A stretch of DNA of 64,000 nucleotides from an uncultured Muribaculaceae bacterium (GTDB lineage: Bacteria > Bacteroidota > Bacteroidia > Bacteroidales > Muribaculaceae), in assembly GCA_934675575.1 (NCBI GenBank), contig CAKUQQ010000002.1, positions 124,001 to 188,000 on the forward strand, read 5' to 3'. A model generated the notes under the pieces. That model saw nothing but the letters and a program-made list of their open reading frames with translations. It searched no databases and had not been told where the DNA came from. Position numbers and translations under genes: made by a program. Positions 17,809 to 26,827 of this stretch are shown here, piece after piece (position 1 is the first letter of the stretch; each line of letters opens with the position of its first letter).

Positions 17809-18780
17809 ATGTTCAAACGCATTTTTCTTCTGCTCACCACTGCAGTCATTACACAGTTTTTCTCGGTTTTTGCCGAAACCAAGTCTATCGACGACATCTA
17901 CATTCGCGACCCGTTCATCTACACCGACCGCACCCACTCCACCTACTACATGTATTGCGCAAACTCTGCCGATGGTCGTGGTGGCGTGGCAGTGTGGAAA
18001 AGCAAAGATTTGAAAACTTGGCAAGGCCCTGAGCAGGTGTTCACCGTTTCGCCCAACAATCGCCTCACCGGCAAAGTCTGGGCTCCTGAAATGCACAAAT
18101 ACAAGGGCAAATATTACCTCTTCCTCACGCTCAATTCCACCTACACGTGGAAGGCCAGCTTGCCTGGCCGTGCGCCATTCTATTATCGCAGCGTGCAGAT
18201 TTTCAAGAGCAACAGTCCCGACGGCCCTTTCAAGGAAATTAACTACATGAGCACCACCCCTATTGACGAAATGGCTCTCGACGGCACTCTCTACGTTGAC
18301 GAGCAGGGCACTCCCTGGCTCGTGTACTGCAACGAGTGGGTGCAGCGCACCGACGGCACAATTCGCTTGGCTCAACTTGCCCCCGACTTTTCTAAAATCG
18401 TGTCGCGCCCTGTGGATTTGTTCTGCGCATCGGCAGCACCCTGGGCTCGTCCTGTCAATGAAGTGTCTGGAGCCTATGTGACCGATGGCTGCTATCTCTA
18501 CAAAGGCAAGCAAAAATTATTCATGATTTGGTCATCATTCAACGAGTCTGGCAACTACTGCATTGGCGTGGCAGAATCCGCAACCGGCAAAATCACCGGC
18601 CCATGGATTCAGCACCCCACACCGCTCTACAGCAAGCACGGCGGTCACGCCTGCATTTTCCACGACTTGTCGGGCAACCTGCGCATAGCGCTCCATTCGC
18701 CCAACAGTCCAAGTCCGCTTGAGCGCGCCAAAATTCTTTACCTCGACGACACAGGCGACAACCTTGTCATCAAGCAATAA
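17809..18780 (+). CDS. Secreted glycoside hydrolase family 43 enzyme
   Basis: A 323-residue five-bladed beta-propeller glycosidase of the GH43 type (arabinofuranosidase or xylosidase activities are usual). A signal peptide covers about residues 1-23. The catalytic base Asp is D34 in YIRDPFIYTD. The pKa-modulating Asp is in MALDGTLYVDEQG. The proton-donor Glu is most likely in VNEVSGAYVTDG. There is no carbohydrate-binding module and no C-terminal beta-sandwich. It is not next to other polysaccharide genes. The start is the ATG at 17809 rather than 14 codons upstream, because it begins the signal peptide. Confidence 0.85.
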   Translation: MFKRIFLLLTTAVITQFFSVFAETKSIDDIYIRDPFIYTDRTHSTYYMYCANSADGRGGVAVWKSKDLKTWQGPEQVFTVSPNNRLTGKVWAPEMHKYKGKYYLFLTLNSTYTWKASLPGRAPFYYRSVQIFKSNSPDGPFKEINYMSTTPIDEMALDGTLYVDEQGTPWLVYCNEWVQRTDGTIRLAQLAPDFSKIVSRPVDLFCASAAPWARPVNEVSGAYVTDGCYLYKGKQKLFMIWSSFNESGNYCIGVAESATGKITGPWIQHPTPLYSKHGGHACIFHDLSGNLRIALHSPNSPSPLERAKILYLDDTGDNLVIKQ

Positions 18781-18828
18781 TGTCCAAGAATTCTTCTTTC
18801 CACACCACCCTAAAAGCATGAAAAGGCA

Positions 18829-19518
18829 ATGATTGAAGCAAAAAACATAGTCAAAAGCTACGGCTCGCTGCAAGTGCTGCGCGATGTCAGTGTCACAATC
18901 CACCAAGGCGAGGTCGTGTCTATCGTTGGACCAAGTGGTGCAGGCAAAACCACACTGTTGCAAATCATCGGCACACTCGACAAGCCACAATCCGGCACTG
19001 TGCTCTACGATGGCATCGACGTGTTTAGCCTAAAAGACAAGGATTTGGCTCACTTCCGCAATCGCAACATAGGTTTCGTTTTTCAGTTTCACCAGTTGCT
19101 CCCGGAATTCACAACCCTTGAGAATGTGGCAATTCCGGCACTAATTGGCGGAGAGAAGCGTAGTGAGGCCATTAAGCACGCCAAGGAGTTGCTCGACTTT
19201 ATGAAGCTTGGCGACAGGCTTCAGCACAAACCGGCCCAACTATCCGGTGGCGAGCGTCAGCGTGTGGCTGTGGCGCGTGCGTTGGTCAATCACCCAAAGG
19301 TGATTCTTGCCGACGAGCCGTCAGGCAGCCTTGACACGCAAAACAAGATTGAGCTTCACAAGCTCTTCTTCCGTCTGCGCGACACGTTCCAACAGACATT
19401 CGTCATTGTCACCCACGACGAGTCGCTTGCCAGCAGCTGCGACCGTGTGCTCCACATGCGTGACGGTGTGTTTGAAACCCCATCTCTCTCAGCCGACCCT
19501 CAGTCCACAACCATATAA
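18829..19518 (+). CDS. lolD: ABC transporter ATP-binding protein, LolD type
   Basis: A 229-residue ATPase of the MacB/LolD subfamily, which powers lipoprotein release from the inner membrane or related export. Walker A is GPSGAGKT (34-41), the signature LSGGERQR (138-145) and Walker B ILADEPSG (159-166). The [13 protein letters not shown] segment, with the LolD-type [10 protein letters not shown] box, supports lipoprotein release. No LolC/E permease is adjacent, as often in Bacteroidetes. A lipoprotein gene follows 24 bp later. Confidence 0.85.
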   Translation: MIEAKNIVKSYGSLQVLRDVSVTIHQGEVVSIVGPSGAGKTTLLQIIGTLDKPQSGTVLYDGIDVFSLKDKDLAHFRNRNIGFVFQFHQLLPEFTTLENVAIPALIGGEKRSEAIKHAKELLDFMKLGDRLQHKPAQLSGGERQRVAVARALVNHPKVILADEPSGSLDTQNKIELHKLFFRLRDTFQQTFVIVTHDESLASSCDRVLHMRDGVFETPSLSADPQSTTI

Positions 19519-19542
19519 CCCACCCCTATCTGCTCCCACACA

Positions 19543-20235
19543 ATGTCACGGCTAACGGTCACATTTCCTATCATTTTCCTTGTTGCAATCAGCATTTTAT
19601 TTGGTTGCAGCTCCGATGATGACAAATATCCCGACGGCATCTACACCAATTTCCGTTACGATTTGGTCACATTCAGTGGCATCACCGGCGACCAAGCCAC
19701 ATTCTCCTATGTGCCACGCTCCGATGATTCAGCCACCATTACACTCACAGCCCAAAAGGGATTCTCCACTGACGGTCTCACAGCCGGAAAGCGTGTGTTG
19801 CTCCGCTACTCTCCGCAAGCTGGCACGGCGTTTTCGGGCACACAGCCCATCTACGCCTATTTCTACAACTCCATTATCAGCGACACGCTTCGCGCCTATC
19901 GTTCCGATGTGCCGGTCAGCTCTTTTAGCATGCACCCTGTCAAGATGCGCAGCGCATGGCGCACAGGCGACTACATCAACCTTCACTGCCAAGTGGAATA
20001 CACAGGCAAGGCGCGTGTGTTTATGCTCGTTCTCGACCCCTCCACCGCCAATGCCGACACCGTGCATTGCTACCTCGTCCACGACCTCCGCACCGACACT
20101 GCCTACTTTTGGCGCAACTGCTACGCCTCATTCCATGTGGGCAAGTTCTGGAACAAGCCATCATGCCGCACCCTGCGCCTACACGTCAACAATGCAGCCA
20201 ATTCGCAAGAAAACTGCTTCGACTTCTCCAAATAA
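19543..20235 (+). CDS. Surface lipoprotein, NigD-like
   Basis: A 230-residue lipoprotein of unknown function. The hydrophobic signal ends at LFGC with Cys22 as lipidation site, followed by SSDDDKYPD, an acidic export pattern. The body has an OB-like beta-rich start (VTFSGITGDQATFSYVPRSDD) and then GKRVLLRYSPQ, resembling NigD-like lipoproteins, including the one at the left edge of this window. Two cysteines occur in the C-terminal half (NCYASF, PSCRTLRL). It follows lolD by 24 bp. Confidence 0.6.
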   Translation: MSRLTVTFPIIFLVAISILFGCSSDDDKYPDGIYTNFRYDLVTFSGITGDQATFSYVPRSDDSATITLTAQKGFSTDGLTAGKRVLLRYSPQAGTAFSGTQPIYAYFYNSIISDTLRAYRSDVPVSSFSMHPVKMRSAWRTGDYINLHCQVEYTGKARVFMLVLDPSTANADTVHCYLVHDLRTDTAYFWRNCYASFHVGKFWNKPSCRTLRLHVNNAANSQENCFDFSK

Positions 20236-20240
20236 TTTAC

Positions 20241-20248
20241 TATTTTTG
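20241..20248 (+). promoter_or_regulatory. Minus-7 box before the DUF3467 gene
   Basis: TATTTTTG (20241-20248) matches TAnnTTTG exactly, 31 bp before the ATG at 20280. It could start a DUF3467-cysS transcript. No minus-33 TTTG is at the right distance. Confidence 0.45.
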
Positions 20249-20279
20249 TTAACTTATTAATTTTAAAATTCTAACGATT

Positions 20280-20609
20280 ATGGCAGATAACAATAACGAC
20301 AATCCACAACAGCAACAAATTCAGATAGAAGTGCCCAACGAGGAAATGCAAGGCCACTATGCCAACCTTGCTGTCATCACTCATGGCCCCAACGATTTCT
20401 TCTTCGACATGATTTTGCTTGCTCCCAACACTCCCAAAGCTCGTGTGCAGAGCCGCATCATCATGACTCCAGAAAACGCCAAGCAGGTGCTCTTTGCACT
20501 TCAACAAAACATTGAGAAATACGAAATGACTTTTGGTGAAATCAAGCCTCGCACACCTGGCAACGGCAATGGCCCTATCAACTTCCCCACTCCCAAAGGC
20601 CAAGCCTGA
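20280..20609 (+). CDS. DUF3467 protein
   Basis: A 109-residue cytosolic protein of the DUF3467 family. An Asn/Gln-rich start ([17 protein letters not shown]) is followed by the family core [20 protein letters not shown], then [31 protein letters not shown]. The tail is Pro/Gly-rich. The family is widespread in Bacteroidetes and some phages and has no known activity. cysS follows 61 bp downstream, so the two may be cotranscribed. Confidence 0.85.
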   Translation: MADNNNDNPQQQQIQIEVPNEEMQGHYANLAVITHGPNDFFFDMILLAPNTPKARVQSRIIMTPENAKQVLFALQQNIEKYEMTFGEIKPRTPGNGNGPINFPTPKGQA

Positions 20610-20670
20610 AAATCAACAGCATATAAAAAAATCCTCACAACCACATAACACACTAAAAAATTTCCTCACT

Positions 20671-22146
20671 ATGGACAATCCTTTAGTTATCTATAACACC
20701 CTCACTCGGCAAAAAGAGCAGTTCGTACCGCTCAACTCGCCGTTTGTCGGCATGTATGTGTGCGGTCCCACGGTTTATGGCGACCCGCATTTGGGCCATG
20801 CGCGCCCAGCCATCACTTTCGACATTTTGTTCCGTTACCTCAAGCACCTCGGCTACAAGGTGCGCTATGTGCGCAACATCACCGATGTTGGTCACCTTGA
20901 GCACGATGCCGACGAGGGCGATGACAAAATCGAAAAAAAGGCTCGCCTTGAGCAGCTTGAGCCTATGGAGATAGCGCAATATTACACAAACCGCTACCAC
21001 AGCGCCATGGAGCAACTCAATGTGTTGCCACCAAGCATTGAGCCACACGCCACAGGCCACATCATAGAGCAAGAAGAACTGGTTCAAGAGATTCTCGACA
21101 ACGGCTATGCCTACGTGAGCAACGGCAGCGTGTATTTCGATGTTGAGAAATACGACCACGACCACCACTATGGCGTGCTTTCTGGCCGCAACACACAAGA
21201 CATAATCAACAACAGCCGCCAGTTGGCTGGTGTGGGCGAAAAACGCAACCAAGCCGACTTTGCGCTTTGGAAGAAAGCACAGCCGGAGCACATTATGCGT
21301 TGGCCTTCGCCATGGAGCGACGGTTTTCCAGGCTGGCACTGCGAGTGCACTGCAATGGGACGCAAATACCTTGGCAGCCAATTCGACATTCATGGTGGTG
21401 GCATGGACCTCATATTCCCACACCACGAGTGCGAAATCGCACAGGCCGTGGCAAGCCAGGGCAAGCCGATGGTTCACTACTGGCTGCACAACAACATGAT
21501 AACCATCAATGGCCAAAAGATGGGCAAGTCACTTGGCAATTTCATAACCCTTGAAGAATTCTTCACCGGCGCCAACAAGACTCTCGACCAGCCATACTCT
21601 CCAATGACAATCCGCTTCTTCATTCTTCAAGCCCACTATCGTGGCACCGTTGACTTCTCCAACGAGGCACTCAAATCAGCCGAGAAAGCCTACGAGCGCA
21701 TGCTCGACGGTTGGCATCGCCTATGCGACCTGAAGCCGTCGGCCACATCTTCAGTCAAACTCGAAGACTATGCCGCCAAGTGCTTTGAAGCAATGAACGA
21801 CGACCTCAACACGCCTATGGTCATTGCCACGCTTTTCGACGCCTGCAAGGTCATCAATCAGGTCAACGACGGTCACGCCACCTTGTCGCAAGCCGACATT
21901 GATGTGCTCAAAGAGACGTTCAACACCTATTTGTTCAACATTCTTGGTGTTCGTGACGACTCTGTTTCGTCCGACAGCATTAATCTTGACCCTTATCGCA
22001 AAGCTGTCAATCTGTTGCTCGACTTCCGCAAAAAGGCCAAAGCCAACAAAGACTGGGCCACGAGCGACCTTATTCGCGACGAACTCGCCGAATATGGCTT
22101 TGATGTCAAAGACACCAAAGACGGCTTTGAGTGGAAAGTGAAATAA
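20671..22146 (+). CDS. cysS: Cysteinyl-tRNA synthetase
   Basis: A 491-residue class I aminoacyl-tRNA synthetase that charges tRNA-Cys. The zinc Cys is C31 in [18 protein letters not shown], which also holds the HIGH-type motif HLGH (40-43). C224 in [10 protein letters not shown] and H251 and C254 in HHEC are the other zinc ligands expected in the family. The KMSKS-type loop is KMGKS (283-287). The C-terminal DALR-like helix region ends at [10 protein letters not shown]. The start is the ATG at 20671. A strong terminator follows at 22172. Confidence 0.97.
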   Translation: MDNPLVIYNTLTRQKEQFVPLNSPFVGMYVCGPTVYGDPHLGHARPAITFDILFRYLKHLGYKVRYVRNITDVGHLEHDADEGDDKIEKKARLEQLEPMEIAQYYTNRYHSAMEQLNVLPPSIEPHATGHIIEQEELVQEILDNGYAYVSNGSVYFDVEKYDHDHHYGVLSGRNTQDIINNSRQLAGVGEKRNQADFALWKKAQPEHIMRWPSPWSDGFPGWHCECTAMGRKYLGSQFDIHGGGMDLIFPHHECEIAQAVASQGKPMVHYWLHNNMITINGQKMGKSLGNFITLEEFFTGANKTLDQPYSPMTIRFFILQAHYRGTVDFSNEALKSAEKAYERMLDGWHRLCDLKPSATSSVKLEDYAAKCFEAMNDDLNTPMVIATLFDACKVINQVNDGHATLSQADIDVLKETFNTYLFNILGVRDDSVSSDSINLDPYRKAVNLLLDFRKKAKANKDWATSDLIRDELAEYGFDVKDTKDGFEWKVK

Positions 22147-22171
22147 CCCTGCGCACAGTTGAAACAATATT

Positions 22172-22211
22172 CACGGTCATGGCACACATCGTGCTGCGAC
22201 CGTGTTTTTTT
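22172..22211 (+). terminator. Intrinsic terminator after cysS
   Basis: CACGGTC (22172-22178) pairs with GACCGTG (22198-22204), with an inner GCAC/GTGC stem. Seven T (22205-22211) follow. It rules out a start for the next gene upstream of this point. Confidence 0.8.
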
Positions 22212-22272
22212 ACTGTCAAGCAATAACGCCCACTCGTTTGCCGTTATACAAACACAAAATCATTTTTTAATC

Positions 22273-23244
22273 GTGAGTCAGCCTTTGGTAACAATAATCG
22301 TTCCTTGCCACAACGTCGCCACCTATCTCGACCGTTGTGTGTCAAGCATTGCTGCGCAAGACTGGCAAAACCTCGAAATTCTGCTTGTTGACGATGGCAG
22401 CACCGACAATTCCGGTGCTATCTGCGACTCCTGGGCTGCACGCGACCGGCGCATTTCCGTCATACACAAGTCCTATGGTGGTGTGAGTGATGCGCGCAAC
22501 GCTGCACTTGCCATTGCGTCTGGCCAATACATTTCATTCGTTGACAGTGACGATTGCGTTGCCACCACACTTGTCAGCACACTTTTCCAAATCATCACAA
22601 CCACTGGTGCCGACATCGCCATCTGCAACCACTCCACATTCAGCGGCATGACAGTACCACCGTCCACTCCTAAACACGATGGAGGCAAAGTCACGGTCTT
22701 GTCACCCGACAAGGCAATACTCAACGTGTTCTATCAGCACAAACTCACCCACTCTCCATGGGGACGGCTATTCAAGGCACATCTTTGGAAAACGCTACGC
22801 TTCCCCACTGGCATAATCTACGAAGACCTCGCCGTAATCTACCCCTTATTCCGGCAAGCAAAAAAAATTGCAGTCACAGACCAGCGGCTCTACAATTATT
22901 TCATACGCCCCGACAGCATTCTCGGCCGTTTCTCGCCACAACGTCTCGACGTGCTGCACGTTCTTGAAACCCTTTTGTCACAAGTAGAGCCCAGATACCG
23001 CAAAGCCGTGCAAAGCCGTCTCTTGAGCGCAAGCTTCAATATGCTCGGTCTCATGCCACACGATATGCCAGGCTATACAGAAGCCTCACAGCATTGCTGG
23101 GTCAATATTGCCAACCTGCGCACCGCATGCTTCTTCAACCCCCACGTCCGCCTCAAAAACAAGCTCGGCATCATGCTCTCATTGCTCGGCAAGCGCTCAC
23201 TCACCGCCATCATGTCCGCCGCCTTCCCCCTCACCCGCCGCTAA
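22273..23244 (+). CDS. Family 2 glycosyltransferase (GTG start)
   Basis: A 323-residue GT-A glycosyltransferase that probably adds a sugar to a surface polysaccharide or lipid. The opening PLVTIIVPCHNVATYLDRCV is the GT2 start. DDGS (40-43) binds the nucleotide and DSDD (91-94) is the metal-binding DxD. The C-terminal half (from KLTHSPWGRLFK) is the usual acceptor part, with no membrane helix. The GTG at 22273 is chosen because the ATG at 22159 lies within the cysS terminator. Its stop codon abuts the stop of the converging helicase gene at 23245 with no gap. Acceptor and donor are unknown. Confidence 0.8.
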   Translation: MSQPLVTIIVPCHNVATYLDRCVSSIAAQDWQNLEILLVDDGSTDNSGAICDSWAARDRRISVIHKSYGGVSDARNAALAIASGQYISFVDSDDCVATTLVSTLFQIITTTGADIAICNHSTFSGMTVPPSTPKHDGGKVTVLSPDKAILNVFYQHKLTHSPWGRLFKAHLWKTLRFPTGIIYEDLAVIYPLFRQAKKIAVTDQRLYNYFIRPDSILGRFSPQRLDVLHVLETLLSQVEPRYRKAVQSRLLSASFNMLGLMPHDMPGYTEASQHCWVNIANLRTACFFNPHVRLKNKLGIMLSLLGKRSLTAIMSAAFPLTRR

Positions 23245-25263
23245 TTAGTTGAAATCGAAGTCGTCGAGCAAGTCTTTGGCGATTGGGTTGCCGTTGTAGT
23301 TTTCGGGCGAGAATGTGGCTGCACCGGGCGGTATCACGGTTTCAACGAGCGCCTCCGGCACATTGTTGAGAAAATAATGCTCTGCCGTGTCGTCATCTAC
23401 GTGAATGGAGTGTATGTCGCGATAAAGATACAACTCGTCTTTTGCCCTCGTCATTGCCACATACAGACATCGGCGCTCCTCCTCTATCGCATCTTCGCCA
23501 TTGAGAATGGCTCTGGTTGTTGGAAATGAAAACGTTGACACATTCGTTATATAGCAAATTGCCGACTCAAGTCCTTTAGCACTATGAATTGTTGTTAAGA
23601 TTACGTGGTCAGTGCTTGCACTGGCATCTTTAAGCGTCACTTCAAGTTTGGGGTCAAGCACATATTCGCTCACAAATTCCGATATGCTGCCCGTGTCAAG
23701 AGCCACGTCTTTCAACACGTCGAAATCGCGCTTACGCCACTCCCATTCGTCCTTATAGAGCTCCTCAAGGCGAGTCTCCATATTGTTGAGTGCAGTGGCT
23801 ATGGCACTCGACGGCATGGTTTGCATGTGACTTATGCTGACAAGTGTGGCTGGTATTTCCTTTTGCAAATCAAGTCCCGATAACTTCTCCAGACATTCAT
23901 CAAGGTTTGGCTCCTCTATCACTTTTGCTATTATGCGCGAGGCCGTGATTTCGCCTATACCGCGCCACAGCTGCAAATAGCGCATCCAAGCAAGCTCATC
24001 GTGAAAGTTTGCCACAATGCGCATGGGCGATGCCACATCGCGCACATGCTTCGACTGCATCAGTCCCGTGCCGCCATACACGGTGTATGGTATTTTCTTG
24101 TCGATGCAGCTTGCCTCCACCTTGCGCAGCCCCCACACCGAGCGCGACAACACCATATTGTCGGCATAGTTCATTCCACGGTCAACTACACTGTCAAGTA
24201 TTTTGTCGGTTATGTCATTAGCCTCCTGCCACTCGTTTTCCCAATGTATGATTTGCGGTTTTTTGCCACTGGCACGCACGGCACGCAGCTGCTTGTCGTA
24301 GTTTAGCGGCGACTGTGCCAGAAGCCAGTTTGACAAATCGAGTATTGGCTGCGTAGAGCGGTAGTTGAGCGTGAGTTTACACACCTGCGAGTCTGGTATC
24401 ACCAACGTAAAGCCATGTATGCTCTTGAAATCGGCTCCACGGAAGCCATAGATTGACTGCGCGTCATCGCCCACACAAAACAAGTGGCAATTATGTGCAA
24501 ATGCCTTAAGCAGCTTGTATTGCAGCGGATTTGTGTCTTGCATCTCATCTACCAGTATGTGGTCGTAACGCTTGCTCACGAAGTCTCTGGCTTCGGGATT
24601 GGTTGTCAATCCTTTTGCCACTATATTAAGCAGGTCATCGTAGTCGATGTAGTTATGCTCATTTTTGTAGCTTATATATTTCTTTATGATGTCGGCAAAC
24701 GTGGGTCGGCTGTTTTCTATTCCGCTTGCCACTTCAGGCAAATCTGCACTGGCGTTATCATAAAGTTTCACGCGCATGGCCTCCGACAAGCTGCACTGCG
24801 CATTGATGGCGTAGGAATACACATCAACCAAGTTTGATGGACTCACGGTCTTGCCGTCGGGTGTCCGCAATTTCTTTCCGCAAAGCAATTTGAAACAGCT
24901 TTCTTGGTCATCTTCGTCGAGCAGCGAGTAATCGCCAAATGGGAAAATGGTGGGGTTAGCCTTGATAAGGTTCATGCACCATGAGTGAAATGTCTGACCA
25001 ACGAGTCCCTCGGCTCTTGAAGTGCCAAAATTGCTCTTGATGCGCTCCACAATCTCACGAGCCGACTTGCGAGTAAACGACAAGATGAGTATGCGGCGAG
25101 GCGACACGCCTTGCCCTATCAAATGTGCCGCACGAGCTATGATAGTGCGTGTTTTGCCCGTTCCTGCTCCGGCAAGCACAAGCAGATGCCTGCCAGAAAA
25201 TTCCACAGCCTTACGCTGCTCATCGTTGAGTGTTGACAATATGTCGGTTTTGTCTTTTTCCAT
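23245..25263 (-). CDS. UvrD/PcrA-family SF1 DNA helicase
   Basis: A 672-residue 3'-5' SF1A helicase. Walker A is AGAGTGKT (31-38). Motif II is VDEMQDTN, motif III VGDDAQSIYGFRGAD, motif V TIHSAKGLES and motif VI YVAMTRAKDELYLY. The usual insertion domains are short, and the protein ends about 50 residues after motif VI, so it is compact compared with UvrD and lacks the Tudor-like C-terminal domain. It is the last gene of a leftward run downstream of vsr. A role in repair or in displacing proteins from DNA is expected; the partner is unknown. Confidence 0.9.
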   Translation of the reverse strand: MEKDKTDILSTLNDEQRKAVEFSGRHLLVLAGAGTGKTRTIIARAAHLIGQGVSPRRILILSFTRKSAREIVERIKSNFGTSRAEGLVGQTFHSWCMNLIKANPTIFPFGDYSLLDEDDQESCFKLLCGKKLRTPDGKTVSPSNLVDVYSYAINAQCSLSEAMRVKLYDNASADLPEVASGIENSRPTFADIIKKYISYKNEHNYIDYDDLLNIVAKGLTTNPEARDFVSKRYDHILVDEMQDTNPLQYKLLKAFAHNCHLFCVGDDAQSIYGFRGADFKSIHGFTLVIPDSQVCKLTLNYRSTQPILDLSNWLLAQSPLNYDKQLRAVRASGKKPQIIHWENEWQEANDITDKILDSVVDRGMNYADNMVLSRSVWGLRKVEASCIDKKIPYTVYGGTGLMQSKHVRDVASPMRIVANFHDELAWMRYLQLWRGIGEITASRIIAKVIEEPNLDECLEKLSGLDLQKEIPATLVSISHMQTMPSSAIATALNNMETRLEELYKDEWEWRKRDFDVLKDVALDTGSISEFVSEYVLDPKLEVTLKDASASTDHVILTTIHSAKGLESAICYITNVSTFSFPTTRAILNGEDAIEEERRCLYVAMTRAKDELYLYRDIHSIHVDDDTAEHYFLNNVPEALVETVIPPGAATFSPENYNGNPIAKDLLDDFDFN

Positions 25264-25295
25264 TGGAGAAATGTGTGCGTCTATGATTACAAATA

Positions 25296-25303
25296 CAAAT
25301 TTA
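25296..25303 (-). promoter_or_regulatory. Minus-7 box of the helicase gene
   Basis: On the minus strand, TAAATTTG (25303 to 25296) is an exact minus-7 box about 33 bp before the ATG at 25263. A TTTG (25319-25316) is only 12 bp further upstream, so the minus-33 element is uncertain. Confidence 0.4.
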
Positions 25304-25371
25304 GGGAAATAATCCCAAACCCTACATTAGCACTCTAAAAGATATTTCCACCCACGCAGTCGCGCTCGGCG

Positions 25372-25902
25372 TTACTTGTCATCATCGCTACCATAGGCAA
25401 CCGCTTGCTCAGCGGCCATTTGCTGCCGCTCTGCATCGTTCTGCAACGTTTCATAGCCTATTTTCGCCCCACAAATGCGCAGATATATGCTGCTTAGTTG
25501 TCTCGACAAATTCACCAGTGTAGCCTTGCGGTTCTTTGGCTCAAGCTGACACTCCCAAATGGTTATCACCCACCAACCCATGTGGCTAAGGCGGTCGGCA
25601 TTAGCAGCATCGCGCTCGCGGTTGCGATCAATCTTGTCTCGCCAAAAAGCCACATTGGTGTGCGGCAGTCTAAAGTGGCTGCAATCGCTGTGTCCATGCC
25701 AAAAGCAACCATTTATATTTATAACCGTGTGATAACGATGAAGCACAATGTCGGGAGTGCCTGGCAGACGCCTCACATGCAAACGATAGCGGTAGCCATG
25801 AGCCCACAACCACCGGCGCACAATCATTTCTGGCTTAGTGTCGGCACTGCGTATGTGGCTCATGCAGTTGTGCCGCTGCTGCGGTGTCATCTTGTCGGGC
25901 AT
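25372..25902 (-). CDS. vsr: Very short patch repair (Vsr-like) endonuclease
   Basis: A 176-residue nuclease that would nick T/G mismatches left by deamination of 5-methylcytosine. The conserved MSHIRSADTKPE start, LPGTPDIVL (D51, the metal Asp in E. coli numbering), NGCFWHGHSDC (C66, H69, H71, C74 around the zinc and active site) and WECQL (C118) are present. The position of E. coli His64 is Asn here, as in several Vsr relatives. The C-terminus is longer and acidic (GSDDDK). No cytosine methyltransferase gene is in the window, so the partner, if any, is elsewhere. It lies 28 bp after the second lysozyme gene on the same strand. Confidence 0.85.
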   Translation of the reverse strand: MPDKMTPQQRHNCMSHIRSADTKPEMIVRRWLWAHGYRYRLHVRRLPGTPDIVLHRYHTVININGCFWHGHSDCSHFRLPHTNVAFWRDKIDRNRERDAANADRLSHMGWWVITIWECQLEPKNRKATLVNLSRQLSSIYLRICGAKIGYETLQNDAERQQMAAEQAVAYGSDDDK

Positions 25903-25930
25903 GGCTTAAATCTCAGTTTTCAGTTTGGTT

Positions 25931-26737
25931 TCACGACGACAAAGGCACCGGTTTCGGCAACTCTATTTCATCGAGCCAACCACCATCGTGATAATGGCAC
26001 AAATCCACATAGGCATCAATGCCCGGCACCACACCACGCTCCGAAAATTGCCAGATTGTGAATTTTCCGTCCCACATGATTTCGGGTTTGTGGTCGGAGT
26101 AACGGCCTATGTAGAGTGGATATTTGTTGAAATAAGGGGCAAGATTGTGGTTATAAAACGTCATGGTGGAGTAAATCATGGGCTGCACGCCATAGTGTGC
26201 CTCAAGCAGGTTGGCAAACTCCGTGAGGCTGTCGATAAGCTCCCGGCGGCTCCATGAGCCACGCTTCTCAATGTCAATCATGGGAATCAAGTCCTGGTCA
26301 CTCACCTTGGCCATGCGAACGAAATTAAGAAACTGTTCTCTTATCGTCGATGACGAACGCAAATAATGATAACTGCCCACAAGAATTCCATGTTTACGCG
26401 CATTTGCCACATTGTAGGCATAGTGTGGCGACTGATAAGTTGCACCTTCAGAGGCTTTTATATAGGCAAAGCGAATGAACTTGTCGGTGGCTACTTGCTG
26501 CCAGTCGATATTGCCCTGATGGCTTGAGATGTCGATACCATCATAGAGTGCCGTTGTGTCGCGTTGTGCCACATGAGGCTTAGCGGTGGCTTGTGAGCGC
26601 TGCGAACTATTGCCGCACGATGTTGCGCCAACAGCCAGTAAGCACCACACCACAAAGGCAGCCACCGAGCAAACGGCAGTGCTGGGGCTTGCGTTGTGCA
26701 GAAGCCTTATGCCAACATGTGTTTTGATAATTGCCAT
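25931..26737 (-). CDS. GH25 lysozyme, copy B (lipoprotein)
   Basis: A 268-residue muramidase of the GH25 family (cuts the MurNAc-GlcNAc bond of peptidoglycan). A lipobox-like ATSC with Cys41 follows a hydrophobic segment after a basic start. The TIM-barrel domain begins with LYDGIDISSHQGNIDW (first catalytic Asp) and contains LIPMIDIEKRG, the Asp/Glu dyad, and ends with GIDAYVDLCHYHDGGW. An alternative start at 26773 lies 12 codons upstream. The gene is the tandem partner of copy A (26828-27997), to which it is clearly related, and precedes vsr. It probably acts on the cell's own wall or a competitor. Confidence 0.85.
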   Translation of the reverse strand: MAIIKTHVGIRLLHNASPSTAVCSVAAFVVWCLLAVGATSCGNSSQRSQATAKPHVAQRDTTALYDGIDISSHQGNIDWQQVATDKFIRFAYIKASEGATYQSPHYAYNVANARKHGILVGSYHYLRSSSTIREQFLNFVRMAKVSDQDLIPMIDIEKRGSWSRRELIDSLTEFANLLEAHYGVQPMIYSTMTFYNHNLAPYFNKYPLYIGRYSDHKPEIMWDGKFTIWQFSERGVVPGIDAYVDLCHYHDGGWLDEIELPKPVPLSS

Positions 26738-26795
26738 GAGTGTGTTACGGTACTTTTGTTCTTTTCTATACACTTTGCCACCCTTAATGCCTGTG

Positions 26796-26816
26796 GCGCT
26801 GACAAGCGCGTTTTTT
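26796..26816 (+). terminator. Small hairpin with T-run between the two lysozyme genes
   Basis: GCGCT (26796-26800), loop GACA, AGCGC (26805-26809), then six T (26811-26816). On the plus strand this looks like a terminator, although both flanking genes run leftward. It may stop antisense transcription. Confidence 0.35.
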
Positions 26817-26827
26817 CAAAATAGAAA

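Noticed and set aside
20533-20670. Upstream extension of cysS to 20533
   Set aside because: It overlaps the DUF3467 gene; the family N-terminus fits the ATG at 20671.
22159-22272. Upstream ATG start for the GT2 gene at 22159
   Set aside because: It lies inside the upstream part of the cysS terminator hairpin; the peptide before PLVTIIVPC shows no conservation with GT2 starts.
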